Positions 15,029 through 23,466 of a DNA stretch of 43,022 bases are shown one piece after another. The notes below the pieces were generated by a model that saw only the letters and a list, made by a program, of their open reading frames with translations, was not told where the DNA came from and searched no databases. The DNA comes from Actinomadura flavalba DSM 45200 (GTDB lineage Bacteria > Actinomycetota > Actinomycetes > Streptosporangiales > Streptosporangiaceae), in contig NZ_KB894106.1 of NCBI RefSeq assembly GCF_000374305.1, forward strand, positions 1-43,022, written 5' to 3'. Position numbers and translations under genes: made by a program. How positions within the stretch are numbered: position 1 is the stretch's first letter; each line of letters starts with the position of its first letter.

Positions 15029-17674
15029 TCAGGCGACGACGTTGCGGTAGAACCCGCGGTGGTCCAGGACCGTGCCGCCGTAGATGTGCCGCAGCTTGTA
15101 GGTGATCTTGTCGGCGTCGAACATGGAGCCGATCGACGGGTCGGACTGCGTCCACAGCTCCGGGTCCTGGCGGCCGCCGTAGAACCCGATCTCGATCGTC
15201 GGGACGCGCGAGGGGTCGGCGATGGTGAACCAGTCGTTGGGGTCGGTCCAGTAGTCGATCACGACCGGGGGGTTCATCCGGTTGTGGATGTTCGGCAGGT
15301 CCGACGACGAGCCGCTGCCGGGGATCGCGACCGCCGACGTCGCGATCTGCCACGCCAGGTCCTCCAGACCGGCGGGCACGACGAGCGTCTGCGGGACGAT
15401 CGACAGGATGTCGACGGCGTCTCCGTAGCTGGCCTGGCGGCGCATCGCCGCGCGGACGGTGCTCAGCGCGGAGTGCGACAGCGCGCTGCTACCGGTGTTG
15501 TTGTGGTTGGCGTGGAACAGCGCCGTGGCGTCGTAGGAGGTGGCGGCGTTGAAGACCAGGAAGTCCCACACGAACCTGTAGAGGGTCAGGGACGCCGACA
15601 GGCCGAGCTTGGCCGGGATGCGGGAGATCGCGCGGATGTCGTCGTTCGCGATCATCTCGAACGTAATGCTCTCGGTGCCGCCCTTCTTCCCGAGCTGGTA
15701 GTTGGCTTCCTCGTTGGGCGGCGAGGTCAGCGGCTGGTACGGCGCGCCCTCGGGCACGCTCGGCAGCAGCCCGTACCCGCCGATCCGGTCGATGCGCTGC
15801 GTCCGGAAGTCGTTCACCGGCACGATCGAGCTGACGATCTGGCGCCAGGTGCCCAGGTCCGGGCGCGCGTACTCGGCGACCATGCGGCGCGTAATGGAGT
15901 CGCCCAGGACCAGGTTCCACGTCGCCGTGTCCATCGCCTCGCGCAGCCGGACGGCGTCGCCGTCGCGGACCAGGCGGTCGCCGGAGTCGTAGGACCCGAC
16001 GGACTCGCGCATGATCCGCTTGGCGATGTCCTCGTCCCAGGCGCCGGGCCGGTGCCCGGTGAAGTCCGACCATGCCTGCCGGAAGCTGCGGTAGCCCTCG
16101 ACGAAGTTGCCGGCGAAGAACGAGTCGAGCGCGGCGATCTTCTTGTCCCGCGCCTCCTGGGTGACCTGGACGTTGCCGGTCGTCGGCGCGAGACCGGCCC
16201 GCTCGATCGTGCCGAGCGTCGCCTTCAGGGCCGCGATGCTGCGGTCCACGTCGGCCTCGGTGATGCGGTCGGGCAGGGCCTCGGTCAGCGACTCGGTGAC
16301 GGCCTCGGGCAGGCCCGCGTCGGACACCTTCGCGCGGATCATCGCGGCGGCGAGCCAGCCCGTCTTGGGCGTGGACTCGGTCGCCCGCTCGCCCTGCTGA
16401 CCGCCCTGCTCGTTCTCGGTCGCGGGCGTCGGCGCCGGGGCGGGCGGCGTGGTCGGCGGGTCGGCCTCGGGCGCGCGGACGAGGCCCACGGACGCGAGGT
16501 CGTCGGCGGTGGCCTCGCGCAGCGCGGCGAGGACGTCCTTCGGGGTCGGGGGCACGTCGTCCTCCTGGGTGTCGTCGGGCTGCGTGCCCGTGGTGGTGGG
16601 GTCGTCGGTTCCGCCGGCGACCATGCGGGTCGCCTGCCCGCCGGCGGCGGGGTCGGCGACCAGGTCCGCTGAGTGGACGCGGGCGATGGCGGTGGCCTCC
16701 TGGACGCGGCGGCCGCCGGACATGACGGGCCGGTAGTGCGCCATGACGTCGTGGGAGACGCCCAGCAGCGGCGGGAGGCCGCGTTCCTGCGCGGCCAGGG
16801 TGGCGTCCAGCGCCTCGGCCGCATGCACCGCCGAGGGCAGCAGGTGCAGGTCGCCGTACAGGCCGTCCGCTTCCGCCTCCACGTCGCGGTAGTAGCCGAC
16901 CAGGCCCGCGATCGTGGAGGACTGCATCTCCTCGGCGGTGCGGTGGTGGTCGTACGCGCGGGCGCCCTCGTACATCGGGGCGGCTTCGCTCATCACCGAC
17001 TCGGTGTAGCGGCGACCGTTCCTCGAAGTGCCGTAGGCCAGGATGCGGACCCTGAACACCCTGCCGCCGTCGGGGTCGTCGTCCAGCGCCTCGACCACGC
17101 GGCCGAAGTGCCTCACCCGCTCGCTCTCGGTTGCGGCCTGGCCGCCGTCGCCGTCGCCGTCGTCGGCCGAGGCAGGTGCGGGGGCGTAGGACCGGACGAC
17201 CTGGCGGGGCGTGCCCAGGGTGACCTCGCCGGTCTCGGTGATCGAGTACGAGCACTCGTTCAGCGTCGGCAGGCCGGTGCGGTCCTGTCCGTCGACGTGT
17301 GGGGCGTACACGACGTCGGACGCGGTGAGGTCGACCAGCCCGACCCAGGCGTAGCGGCCCTGGTGCTCTGCGGCGAGACGCTGCCGCAGCGCGCTCTGGA
17401 CGGCGTCGCCGATGTCGCTGAACGACATTCGGCCGTTGACGAGGGCCTCGACGGCGGCGACGGTCTCAGCCGTCGACGCCGGCGCCGACGGGGCCGCAGC
17501 CTCGGTCGCCCGGATGGGCGCGTCCGGGACGAAGCGGTGGCCGCAGTTCGGGCACGTCACCTCCTGCCGACCCTGCCCCTGTGAGGCGTTGAACGCTTCG
17601 GTCGCGGCGGCCTGCGCGCACTCCTGGCAGAGGGCGGGGCCGCCGCACCGGGTGGCATCGTGCCCGATGGTCAT
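15029..17674 (-). CDS. Capsid polyprotein: zinc ribbon, maturation protease, scaffold and major capsid
   Basis: This 881-residue protein appears to join head functions that are separate genes in many phages. Residues 10-44 hold Cys pairs (CQEC and CPNCGH) that look like a zinc ribbon. Residues about 195-350 resemble a prohead protease (RVRILAYGTSRNGRRYTESVM, DHHRT, and LLGVSHDVMAHY with His308). A charged, low-complexity scaffold-like stretch follows to about residue 560. The C-terminal 300 residues look like a major capsid protein (FRTQRIDRIGG, LFHANHNNTG, PAGLEDLAWQIATS), similar in style to Mu gpT-like coats. The protease would cut the chain during maturation. It follows the portal and a small head gene, as expected. 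Confidence 0.82.
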   Translation of the reverse strand: MTIGHDATRCGGPALCQECAQAAATEAFNASQGQGRQEVTCPNCGHRFVPDAPIRATEAAAPSAPASTAETVAAVEALVNGRMSFSDIGDAVQSALRQRLAAEHQGRYAWVGLVDLTASDVVYAPHVDGQDRTGLPTLNECSYSITETGEVTLGTPRQVVRSYAPAPASADDGDGDGGQAATESERVRHFGRVVEALDDDPDGGRVFRVRILAYGTSRNGRRYTESVMSEAAPMYEGARAYDHHRTAEEMQSSTIAGLVGYYRDVEAEADGLYGDLHLLPSAVHAAEALDATLAAQERGLPPLLGVSHDVMAHYRPVMSGGRRVQEATAIARVHSADLVADPAAGGQATRMVAGGTDDPTTTGTQPDDTQEDDVPPTPKDVLAALREATADDLASVGLVRAPEADPPTTPPAPAPTPATENEQGGQQGERATESTPKTGWLAAAMIRAKVSDAGLPEAVTESLTEALPDRITEADVDRSIAALKATLGTIERAGLAPTTGNVQVTQEARDKKIAALDSFFAGNFVEGYRSFRQAWSDFTGHRPGAWDEDIAKRIMRESVGSYDSGDRLVRDGDAVRLREAMDTATWNLVLGDSITRRMVAEYARPDLGTWRQIVSSIVPVNDFRTQRIDRIGGYGLLPSVPEGAPYQPLTSPPNEEANYQLGKKGGTESITFEMIANDDIRAISRIPAKLGLSASLTLYRFVWDFLVFNAATSYDATALFHANHNNTGSSALSHSALSTVRAAMRRQASYGDAVDILSIVPQTLVVPAGLEDLAWQIATSAVAIPGSGSSSDLPNIHNRMNPPVVIDYWTDPNDWFTIADPSRVPTIEIGFYGGRQDPELWTQSDPSIGSMFDADKITYKLRHIYGGTVLDHRGFYRNVVA

Positions 17675-17679
17675 CGTGA

Positions 17680-18168
17680 TCAGTCCCTGATGATCTGCTG
17701 CAGCTGGGTGATCAGGGACTTGCGGGGGGTGGGCCGCTGCTGCTCGGCGACCAGGGCGGTCTCGGCGCGGCCGCGGTCCTCACCGACCCAGGTGAGGACC
17801 TGCTCGACCGGCCCGTCCGGCGGCAGACCGGCGGGGTCCTCGGGGTCCTGCGGGATCGGGCTGGGCGGCTGCGCCGGTGCCCCCGGGTCCACCACCGGCG
17901 GCGGCGTCGGTTCGCCGCCCGGCACCGGGCCCGGCTTCGGGTTCGGCGTCGGGTCGCTCGGCTGGTAGGGGACGCCGGTCTGTGTGCGCGCCGCGCGGAC
18001 GAGGCCGCCCGGCTCGTAGGGGTGGACCCTGCCGTCGGCCGTGACGTAGGTGTGCTGGCCGTCGTGGGTGGTGACCAGCCACCCGTGGTCGTGATCCTCG
18101 GCCGCCAGGATCTCGGACGGCTTCATGCCCATGACCCGGGCGATGTCGGCCCGCATGTCGTCGTTCAT
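17680..18168 (-). CDS. Head module protein, proline-rich
   Basis: This 162-residue protein starts MNDDMRADIARVMGMKPSEILAAE, has a short middle part that looks folded (GWLVTTHDGQHTYVTADG), then a long proline-rich linker and a final helix (RKSLITQLQQIIRD). A folded N-part and a C-terminal helix linked by disordered sequence could act as an assembly factor between portal and capsid, but I do not recognise the family. Its ATG overlaps the portal stop (TGATG). Confidence 0.65.
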   Translation of the reverse strand: MNDDMRADIARVMGMKPSEILAAEDHDHGWLVTTHDGQHTYVTADGRVHPYEPGGLVRAARTQTGVPYQPSDPTPNPKPGPVPGGEPTPPPVVDPGAPAQPPSPIPQDPEDPAGLPPDGPVEQVLTWVGEDRGRAETALVAEQQRPTPRKSLITQLQQIIRD

Positions 18169-19838
18169 CACGTGCTCACCTTCGATCGTCGGTGGCCTTC
18201 GGTGGGCCACTTGCCGTGGACGTCGTGGTACCAGGTGGCCGCCGTGCGGCGGGCCAGGTCGTCGTCGCCGTGCATGTGCTTGAGCAGGTGCTTGTACAGC
18301 TCCGTCCAGGGGTGCGGTTTGCCCACCCACTTGGCGCGGCCCTTGCCCTTGGTCCAGTAGTGGTGCAGCCGCTCGGCGCCCGCGTCGCGGCCGCCGCGGC
18401 GTCGCGCTTCGGCGGCCTCCTCGATGGCGGTCGCCAGTTCGTCGCGGTCGTCGGCGTCTCCGTCCGGGACGTCCAGCTCCGCGGTGTACGGCACGCCCAC
18501 GTAGCTCTCCCACGCCTTGCGGGCGGCGACGCGGGCGGCCTCGCGGGACAGGACGCCCACCTCCACGAGCTTCTCCAAGCCCGTGGACAAATTGAGTAGC
18601 ACCTGGGCGTTGAGCTGCGCGTCGGCGGCGGCGATCTCCGGGCCGGTCACCGTGATGGCCTGCGCCGCCGGGACCTGCCACTCGGCGCCGGTGCGCGGGT
18701 CGGTCGCCGTCACCGTGCGCGGCAGCCGCCGCGCCGCCACCGCCTGGTCGACCGCGAACCGGACGAACTCGGTCTGCCGGGCGAGCCACATGCGCTGCAC
18801 GCCGCCGACGCGGCGCCGCACCGGCTCGGCCATCGTCACGCTGGTCGCGCGGTTGCTGTCCTCGGGGTCGGCTAGCCAAGTCTTGGCGAGCCCGCTGCCG
18901 GCGGCGACCTGGGTGAGGATCTGCCGCGCGGCCGCGCTGTCCTCGTAGGCGCCGGTCTGCACGTGCCGCGGCTCCCACGTCACCGCCGAGTTGTGCACCT
19001 CGACCGATCCGGAGCGGGGGACGTGCAGCCCACCGCGCGCCGACACGAAGGCATCCACGGCGTCCTGATCGCCGTCCACGGTCACGTCCCAGACCAGGTA
19101 GCGGGCGAGCGCAGTCCGGTCGATCAAGTTCGACAGGATGGTGTCGAAGCTGTCGAGTTGGTCCAACACCGACAGCAAGAAGGGGGCACCCCTGACATCG
19201 GTGTCCAGGGCCTGGAAGGACGGCCAAAACATGGCGTCGCCGGTGCGCAGGCCGGTCACGTCGGACACCTGCGCGACGGTCAGGTCATCACGATCGCTCT
19301 GCGCGAACCGCACCCGGGCGGGCCACAGCGGGTTCCCGCGGTCCAGGTCGATGCCGAGGATGCGGCCCGGGTCCAGCGGCGCGTACCGCACGACTCCGCT
19401 GACCTTGCCGGTCATGAGCTCGTACAGGCTTTCGCCCATGATCAGGTGGGAGCGGAACAGCAGCTCCTGCCGGGCCGCCAGATCGTTGCGCGGGTCGGCC
19501 CAGAACTCATCCGCCACCGCCGCGACGTCCGGGTTCGCGGCCTGCACGGTGAGCCCGGAGTCGCCGACACAGAACGAGGTGTAGGTGTCCACGATGGCGG
19601 TCGCCATGGGGTTCGACCGGTAGGCCGCCGTCGAGTAGATCCGGGCCTTCTCCAGCGTCCACTCGGGCACCTGGCGGCCGGTGCTGCCCGCCGGGCGCCA
19701 GCCGCGGTCGCTGTCGATCGGGTCGGTGCCCCACGCGCCTCCGGCGGCGCCGGTGGCCACGACGGTGTCCAGCGTCCCCTCGACCGCCCGCACGGGAGCG
19801 GGCGCGGGACGGCGGGCGGGCGCGAACCAGCTACGCAC
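18168..19838 (-). CDS. Portal protein with an added C-terminal domain
   Basis: This 556-residue protein forms the DNA gate at the capsid vertex and the packaging motor's dock. Portal features are ARIYSTAAYRSNPMATAIVDTY near the N-terminus, FRSHLIMGESLYEL, and RMWLARQTEFVRFAVDQ in the helical part. After residue 490 a separate basic domain follows, with HHYWTKGKGRAKW and PWTELYKHLLKHM, then TWYHDVHGKWP. Such domains are found on actinophage portal or capsid proteins and have no agreed function; nucleic acid or scaffold binding is possible. It starts with GTG next to the stop of the small membrane gene. Confidence 0.85.
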   Translation of the reverse strand: MRSWFAPARRPAPAPVRAVEGTLDTVVATGAAGGAWGTDPIDSDRGWRPAGSTGRQVPEWTLEKARIYSTAAYRSNPMATAIVDTYTSFCVGDSGLTVQAANPDVAAVADEFWADPRNDLAARQELLFRSHLIMGESLYELMTGKVSGVVRYAPLDPGRILGIDLDRGNPLWPARVRFAQSDRDDLTVAQVSDVTGLRTGDAMFWPSFQALDTDVRGAPFLLSVLDQLDSFDTILSNLIDRTALARYLVWDVTVDGDQDAVDAFVSARGGLHVPRSGSVEVHNSAVTWEPRHVQTGAYEDSAAARQILTQVAAGSGLAKTWLADPEDSNRATSVTMAEPVRRRVGGVQRMWLARQTEFVRFAVDQAVAARRLPRTVTATDPRTGAEWQVPAAQAITVTGPEIAAADAQLNAQVLLNLSTGLEKLVEVGVLSREAARVAARKAWESYVGVPYTAELDVPDGDADDRDELATAIEEAAEARRRGGRDAGAERLHHYWTKGKGRAKWVGKPHPWTELYKHLLKHMHGDDDLARRTAATWYHDVHGKWPTEGHRRSKVST

Positions 19839-19839
19839 G

Positions 19840-20178
19840 TCAGCGGGCGCCGTTCAGCCGCGCCAGCGCCGCCGCCCGCTCGGCCGCGTCGAACTCCTCA
19901 GCCAGCGGCCGCGACTGCTCGGGCTCGCGGGCGGGCGGAGCGGCGGCCGCAGGCGACGTCGGGGGCGTCGTCGCGGCGGCCGCCGCAGTCGGGGGCTCGG
20001 CACCGATCTGGGCGAGGGCGGCCAACGCGACGGCGGCCAGGCCGCCCGCGAGCAACGACCACCACCAGGTGCCGGTCAGCCCGCCCACCGCCGCCACCAC
20101 GGCGGCGACACCGGCCAGGCCGACCAGGTTGGACAGCGCCCCGGGCGGAACGCTCGGCACGTGCACGGTGATCTTCAC
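19840..20178 (-). CDS. Membrane protein between terminase and portal
   Basis: This 112-residue protein has an N-terminal amphipathic strand, two membrane helices at about residues 18-35 and 39-58 (WWWSLLAGGLAAVALAALAQI), an alanine-proline linker and a charged C-terminal helix ending ARLNGAR. A membrane protein inside the packaging block is not rare in actinophages, but the role is unknown. The GTG start has GAGGAG eight bases before it. Confidence 0.7.
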   Translation of the reverse strand: MKITVHVPSVPPGALSNLVGLAGVAAVVAAVGGLTGTWWWSLLAGGLAAVALAALAQIGAEPPTAAAAATTPPTSPAAAAPPAREPEQSRPLAEEFDAAERAAALARLNGAR

Positions 20179-20195
20179 GTGGGTCTCCTCACAGG

Positions 20196-21824
20196 TCACA
20201 GGACCAGTCGCTGCACGGGCCGGAACATGTCGGCGGCTCGGTCGCCCTGCTGGGTGCCGGGCTGGCGTGCGGTCGCCGGGGGCGGCTTGGTCTCGCGGGG
20301 GCGGGTCTCGTATCCCCACCGGGCGAGGGTCGCGGCGACCAGCGGGGAGATGACCGCGCTGTTCTTCCGCGACCAGCGCCACGCGCCGTCGCCGACGGGG
20401 CCCTTCACCGCGCCCTTCACCGCGTCGTTCAGCACCTGCTGGTCCAGGTGTGCCAGGACCACGACGCCGTCGCTGTCCGGGGTGACGTCGTCGGCGAACG
20501 CCCCGGCGGCCTGCGCCTCATCCGCGCTGGACGGCTTGGTGACCTCGACGCCCAGGGCCTCGATCGCCGGAATGAGCGACCACGCCGGCGAACTCTTGCC
20601 GATCACGACCGGCACCGGCACGCGGCCCTCGTACCCGTAGATGTCCACCCTGGTCTGCAGCCACGCCGGTACCCACGCCGTCCCGCGCCGGTGCTCGGTG
20701 ACCTCCACGACCAGGCGGCCGTCGACCTCGCCCGCCACCGCGATCGAGGTGTGCGACCGCTCCGGAGTGGTGTCCACCCCGATCGCGATCGGCTGCATCG
20801 CACGCTTGCTGGGCGGCTGGATGGCCAGCGCCGACCACGACGCCTCACCGATCACCGACCAGTCCGGCGCCAGCGACGGCACTCGTTGGCACAGACACTC
20901 GGTGCGGAACACCGCGTCCGGGTCAGTGCTCAGCGCGGATGCCAGCGCCTGCTCGGTGATCGTGTAGCCCAGCGACGGGTTCGCCATCGCCCACAACCGC
21001 CGGTCGGCCAGCTGGCACTCATCGGTGTGCGCATCGTCGGGCCGCCCGCACGTGCACGCTACGTCGTCCGGCACCGACCACTCGAAGTGTCCCAGCGTCG
21101 GGTCGGCCGCCGCCGGGTGCTTGGCCGCCGCGCGGCCCTTCTTCTGCAGCTCGTTCAGCACCACGCTGCGGTCGTCGCCGGCGTTGCTGAACGCGAAGAT
21201 CTGCGCCCGCGGCCGCGCCATGGTCGTCTTGGTGACCGCGCCCCAGGCCGCATAGGTGTGATGCTGGCGCAGTTCGTCCAGGTTCACATCATCGACGGCC
21301 AGGCCGCGGCCCGCACCACCGGTCGGTGCGGCCACTTTCCACCGCGCCCCGTTGGTCAGCTTGAGGGTCTTCTTGCCGTTGGTCTTGTCGACGCGCGCGA
21401 TCTCGGCCGCCAGCTCCGGGGTGGCCTCACACATCTCCACCGCGTGCTCCCACGACTCCTCACTGGTCGTGAGGTCCTGCGCGGTACCGAGCACCAGGCC
21501 CACCTGCAGCACCGACATCTTCCACAGGTTCTTGAGCTCGATGATCGTGGTCTTGCCGTTCTGCCGCGCCACCATGATCAACACCGTGCGGAACCGGAAC
21601 TTGCCGCCGGGCGCCAGCTCCAGCGCGTGGATCAGCAGCCAGCGCTGCCACGGCAGCGGCGGCACACCTACCGGGTTCTCGGCGAAGTCGATCGCCGAGA
21701 ACCCCAGCGACGTCGCCGGCGTCAACGCGCACCCGCACCCGCACGGCCCCGACGGTCCGGTGGCCAGCGGCGGCGTCCAGAGCCTAGGCGTCGTGCTGCC
21801 CAGCAGCCGCGCGGAGCTGCGCAA
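20196..21824 (-). CDS. Terminase large subunit
   Basis: This 542-residue motor protein packs DNA into the head and cuts it. The ATPase has Walker A in ARQNGKTTIIE (about residues 86-96) and a Walker B region in LAVDDVNLDEL (about 175-185). LPWQRWLLIHALEL just before is a hallmark of this actinophage terminase group. The C-terminal nuclease part begins near PIAIGVDTTPERS with a metal-binding Asp. No ATG or GTG exists early in the frame; TTG is chosen since GGAGGG lies five bases before it. It overlaps the small subunit by 41 bases. Confidence 0.93.
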   Translation of the reverse strand: MRSSARLLGSTTPRLWTPPLATGPSGPCGCGCALTPATSLGFSAIDFAENPVGVPPLPWQRWLLIHALELAPGGKFRFRTVLIMVARQNGKTTIIELKNLWKMSVLQVGLVLGTAQDLTTSEESWEHAVEMCEATPELAAEIARVDKTNGKKTLKLTNGARWKVAAPTGGAGRGLAVDDVNLDELRQHHTYAAWGAVTKTTMARPRAQIFAFSNAGDDRSVVLNELQKKGRAAAKHPAAADPTLGHFEWSVPDDVACTCGRPDDAHTDECQLADRRLWAMANPSLGYTITEQALASALSTDPDAVFRTECLCQRVPSLAPDWSVIGEASWSALAIQPPSKRAMQPIAIGVDTTPERSHTSIAVAGEVDGRLVVEVTEHRRGTAWVPAWLQTRVDIYGYEGRVPVPVVIGKSSPAWSLIPAIEALGVEVTKPSSADEAQAAGAFADDVTPDSDGVVVLAHLDQQVLNDAVKGAVKGPVGDGAWRWSRKNSAVISPLVAATLARWGYETRPRETKPPPATARQPGTQQGDRAADMFRPVQRLVL

Positions 21825-22194
21825 GCCGACCCTCCGCCTTCTTCTCGGGCTGGATCTTGCGCCGAGCGCCCGGGGTACCGCCCAGGTCGCGCAGCGTCAG
21901 CTGCAACTGCGGGCCGAGCCACCCCACCAGCTTGGCCACCTCGCACTCGGCCTCCAGCGCCTTGAGCCGCTGCATCGCGTGCTGCTCACCGGCGAACTCG
22001 CGGCGCAGCGCGGCAAGCTCGGCGGCACGGTCGGCCGCGCGCTCGATCTCGGTGGCCTGCCGCAGCGCCAGCGCGGCCACCGCGCGGTCCGACGGGCGCA
22101 GCCACGGCATCTCCTCGAGGGCCTCGGCGACGGCGTCGCGCAGGTCGGGCGGCCGCGGCTCGGGCTCGGGCGCGGGCGTGAGACGTCGGCCCAC
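21784..22194 (-). CDS. Terminase small subunit (putative)
   Basis: This 136-residue protein lies just upstream of the large subunit and overlaps it. It is mainly helical (RAVAALALRQATEIERAADRAAEL, a likely coiled coil) and ends in a basic tail (GARRKIQPEKKAEGRL). Small subunits recognise the packaging site and pass DNA to the motor. The sequence alone gives only a helical pattern, so the name rests on gene order. A GTG start is used, with AGGGTGG upstream. Confidence 0.72.
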   Translation of the reverse strand: MGRRLTPAPEPEPRPPDLRDAVAEALEEMPWLRPSDRAVAALALRQATEIERAADRAAELAALRREFAGEQHAMQRLKALEAECEVAKLVGWLGPQLQLTLRDLGGTPGARRKIQPEKKAEGRLAQLRAAAGQHDA

Positions 22195-22414
22195 CGGCGA
22201 TCACCACCCTGCGTGACGCTCGGACCCCCACCCCCTACGCGGGGGGAGAGAGATTGATTGGTGGCGGGGTCCCTGACCCCGACCAGCAACGGAACATCAC
22301 CCCCGGGGGTGCCGCGCCACGTCGTAGCAGGTCAGAGCGCCGGACGGTGAATCCGAGCGCCGCGTGGCGAGCGCGGGGAGCACGGGAGCGTGAGCCGGTG
22401 GCGGTGACGGACTG
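22195..22414. other. Non-coding gap between HNH nuclease and terminase: candidate packaging site
   Basis: No gene is seen in these 220 bases. They contain C- and G-runs around 22228-22246 and 22300-22312 (CCCCCGGGGG) and an AT-richer GAGAGATTGATTGG. In cos phages with an HNH gene next to the terminase, the cohesive end site lies close by. This gap is therefore the best place for cos, but the cut position cannot be told. Confidence 0.35.
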
Positions 22415-22693
22415 TCACCAGCGGCCCGAGCCGCCGGGCTCGGCCGCCGCCGCTGCCTCGGCGGCCTGGCGGGCGCGCTTGCGGCCACCGGCACGGCGGT
22501 TGCAGCTGCGGTGCGCGAAGCCGTTGTAGGCGCCGCGATCGTCGGTGTGGTCCAGGTCGAGCTCTTCGCCTTCGACCAGGACCTCACCGCATCGGGTGCA
22601 GGGCTGGCCGTACGCCTGGGGCAGCAGCTGCTCGCGGAGCTGGCGGTGAGCGTGGCCATAGCCGCGCGCGTGTGTCGAACCCGGCGTCGGCAT
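22415..22693 (-). CDS. HNH endonuclease beside terminase
   Basis: This 92-residue protein has the HNH nuclease pattern: a zinc knuckle CTRCGEVLVEGEELDLDH, then YNGFAHRSCNRRAG with the second Cys pair half, where the Asp-His in LDLDH and the Asn-Arg in CNRR supply the active site. HNH proteins next to terminases are needed for cohesive end cutting in several phages with cos sites. ATG has GGGAGG five bases upstream, the first strong ribosome site of the late block. Confidence 0.85.
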   Translation of the reverse strand: MPTPGSTHARGYGHAHRQLREQLLPQAYGQPCTRCGEVLVEGEELDLDHTDDRGAYNGFAHRSCNRRAGGRKRARQAAEAAAAAEPGGSGRW

Positions 22694-22713
22694 GGCACCT
22701 CCCGGACATGGGT

Positions 22714-22736
22714 GAGGCCCGCACGCGGCGGGCCTC
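22714..22736 (-). terminator. Hairpin at the border of early and late leftward genes
   Basis: GAGGCCCGC and GCGGGCCTC form a 9-bp perfect stem with a 5-base loop just before the HNH gene. There is no T run. It may limit early read-through into the late block. Confidence 0.5.
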
Positions 22737-22798
22737 GGCTGCAGATCTCCCAGTGGATCAGAGAGTAGCGTTCGCGCAGGTCGACGTCGAGCGCGAGG

Positions 22799-23224
22799 TC
22801 ACTCGTCGTCTCTGGCTGCGTCGATTCTCCACGCTTCGTCGTACTCGCTGTGCGTGGCCCACGCTTCGCCCACGGCGCGCACGGTCTCGCACGCGCCGCC
22901 GACGCGCGTGAGGATGCCGTCGTCCACGTCACAGCGCGTGCAGTACCACTTGTCCAGGTAGGAGAGCTGCAGATCCCTCTCCGACAGCGGGAAGGGGTTG
23001 CGTTCCAGGTCCTGCCGGTGAGTGATGTGGGGGTGCAGCGTGAGCAGCCGCCGGGTGGCGCTTACGCTGCGTAGCACCTGCGCTGGGTCGTGGCGGGCGA
23101 TGTGGACGTCGGTGGGGTCGCCGTCGTCGGTCCAGTCGGTAACGCCGTGGTCGAAGTCGACCGCTGCTCGCGCTGCCGCTTCGTCCTCGTCCAGTCGGGC
23201 GAGGACGAACTCGATCAGGTCCAT
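22799..23224 (-). CDS. DUF6221 family protein
   Basis: This 141-residue protein begins MDLIEFVLARLDEDEAAARAA and contains HIARHDPAQVLRSVSATRRLL, both typical of DUF6221, a family known from streptomycetes and their phages with no assigned function. CTRCDVDDG and the final HSEYDEAWRIDAA also fit. ATG at 23224 is chosen since GAGAGG lies nine bases before; an ATG three codons upstream overlaps the preceding stop (ATGA) and is also possible. It is the last gene of the early leftward group. Confidence 0.85.
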   Translation of the reverse strand: MDLIEFVLARLDEDEAAARAAVDFDHGVTDWTDDGDPTDVHIARHDPAQVLRSVSATRRLLTLHPHITHRQDLERNPFPLSERDLQLSYLDKWYCTRCDVDDGILTRVGGACETVRAVGEAWATHSEYDEAWRIDAARDDE

Positions 23225-23229
23225 GCCGC

Positions 23230-23439
23230 TCATCCTCTCTCGGAGTACTGCGCGCCGCAGCCGAGGCAGCGCCGTTGTGCGTGGCGCTGACCGAGGCCGG
23301 TGACGTCGACGGTGGCGATGTGACTGCAGGTGAGCCACTCGGCGGGCAGTTGCTGGTCGCAGTCGGGGCAGAGCGCGGCGACGACCGCCCCGCCGGACTC
23401 GACGGGGACGGCGCGGTGATGAGAGCACGCGACGGTCAT
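23230..23439 (-). CDS. Small zinc-ribbon protein
   Basis: This 69-residue protein has two Cys pairs, CPDC and CLGC, with further Cys and His residues (TVACSHH, TCSHIATVDV), a pattern of a two-knuckle zinc ribbon. It may bind DNA or a host protein. The start at MTVACSHH has GAGG close upstream. The stop overlaps the next gene. No family could be named. Confidence 0.7.
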   Translation of the reverse strand: MTVACSHHRAVPVESGGAVVAALCPDCDQQLPAEWLTCSHIATVDVTGLGQRHAQRRCLGCGAQYSERG

Positions 23440-23466
23440 GCGTCCTCGGTCAGGCACATGCTGTCC

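Noticed and set aside
15059..16672. Open frame of 537 codons on the plus strand
   Set aside because: It is antisense to the capsid polyprotein, shows repeated valine-glycine-arginine runs typical of shadow frames, and has no ribosome site.
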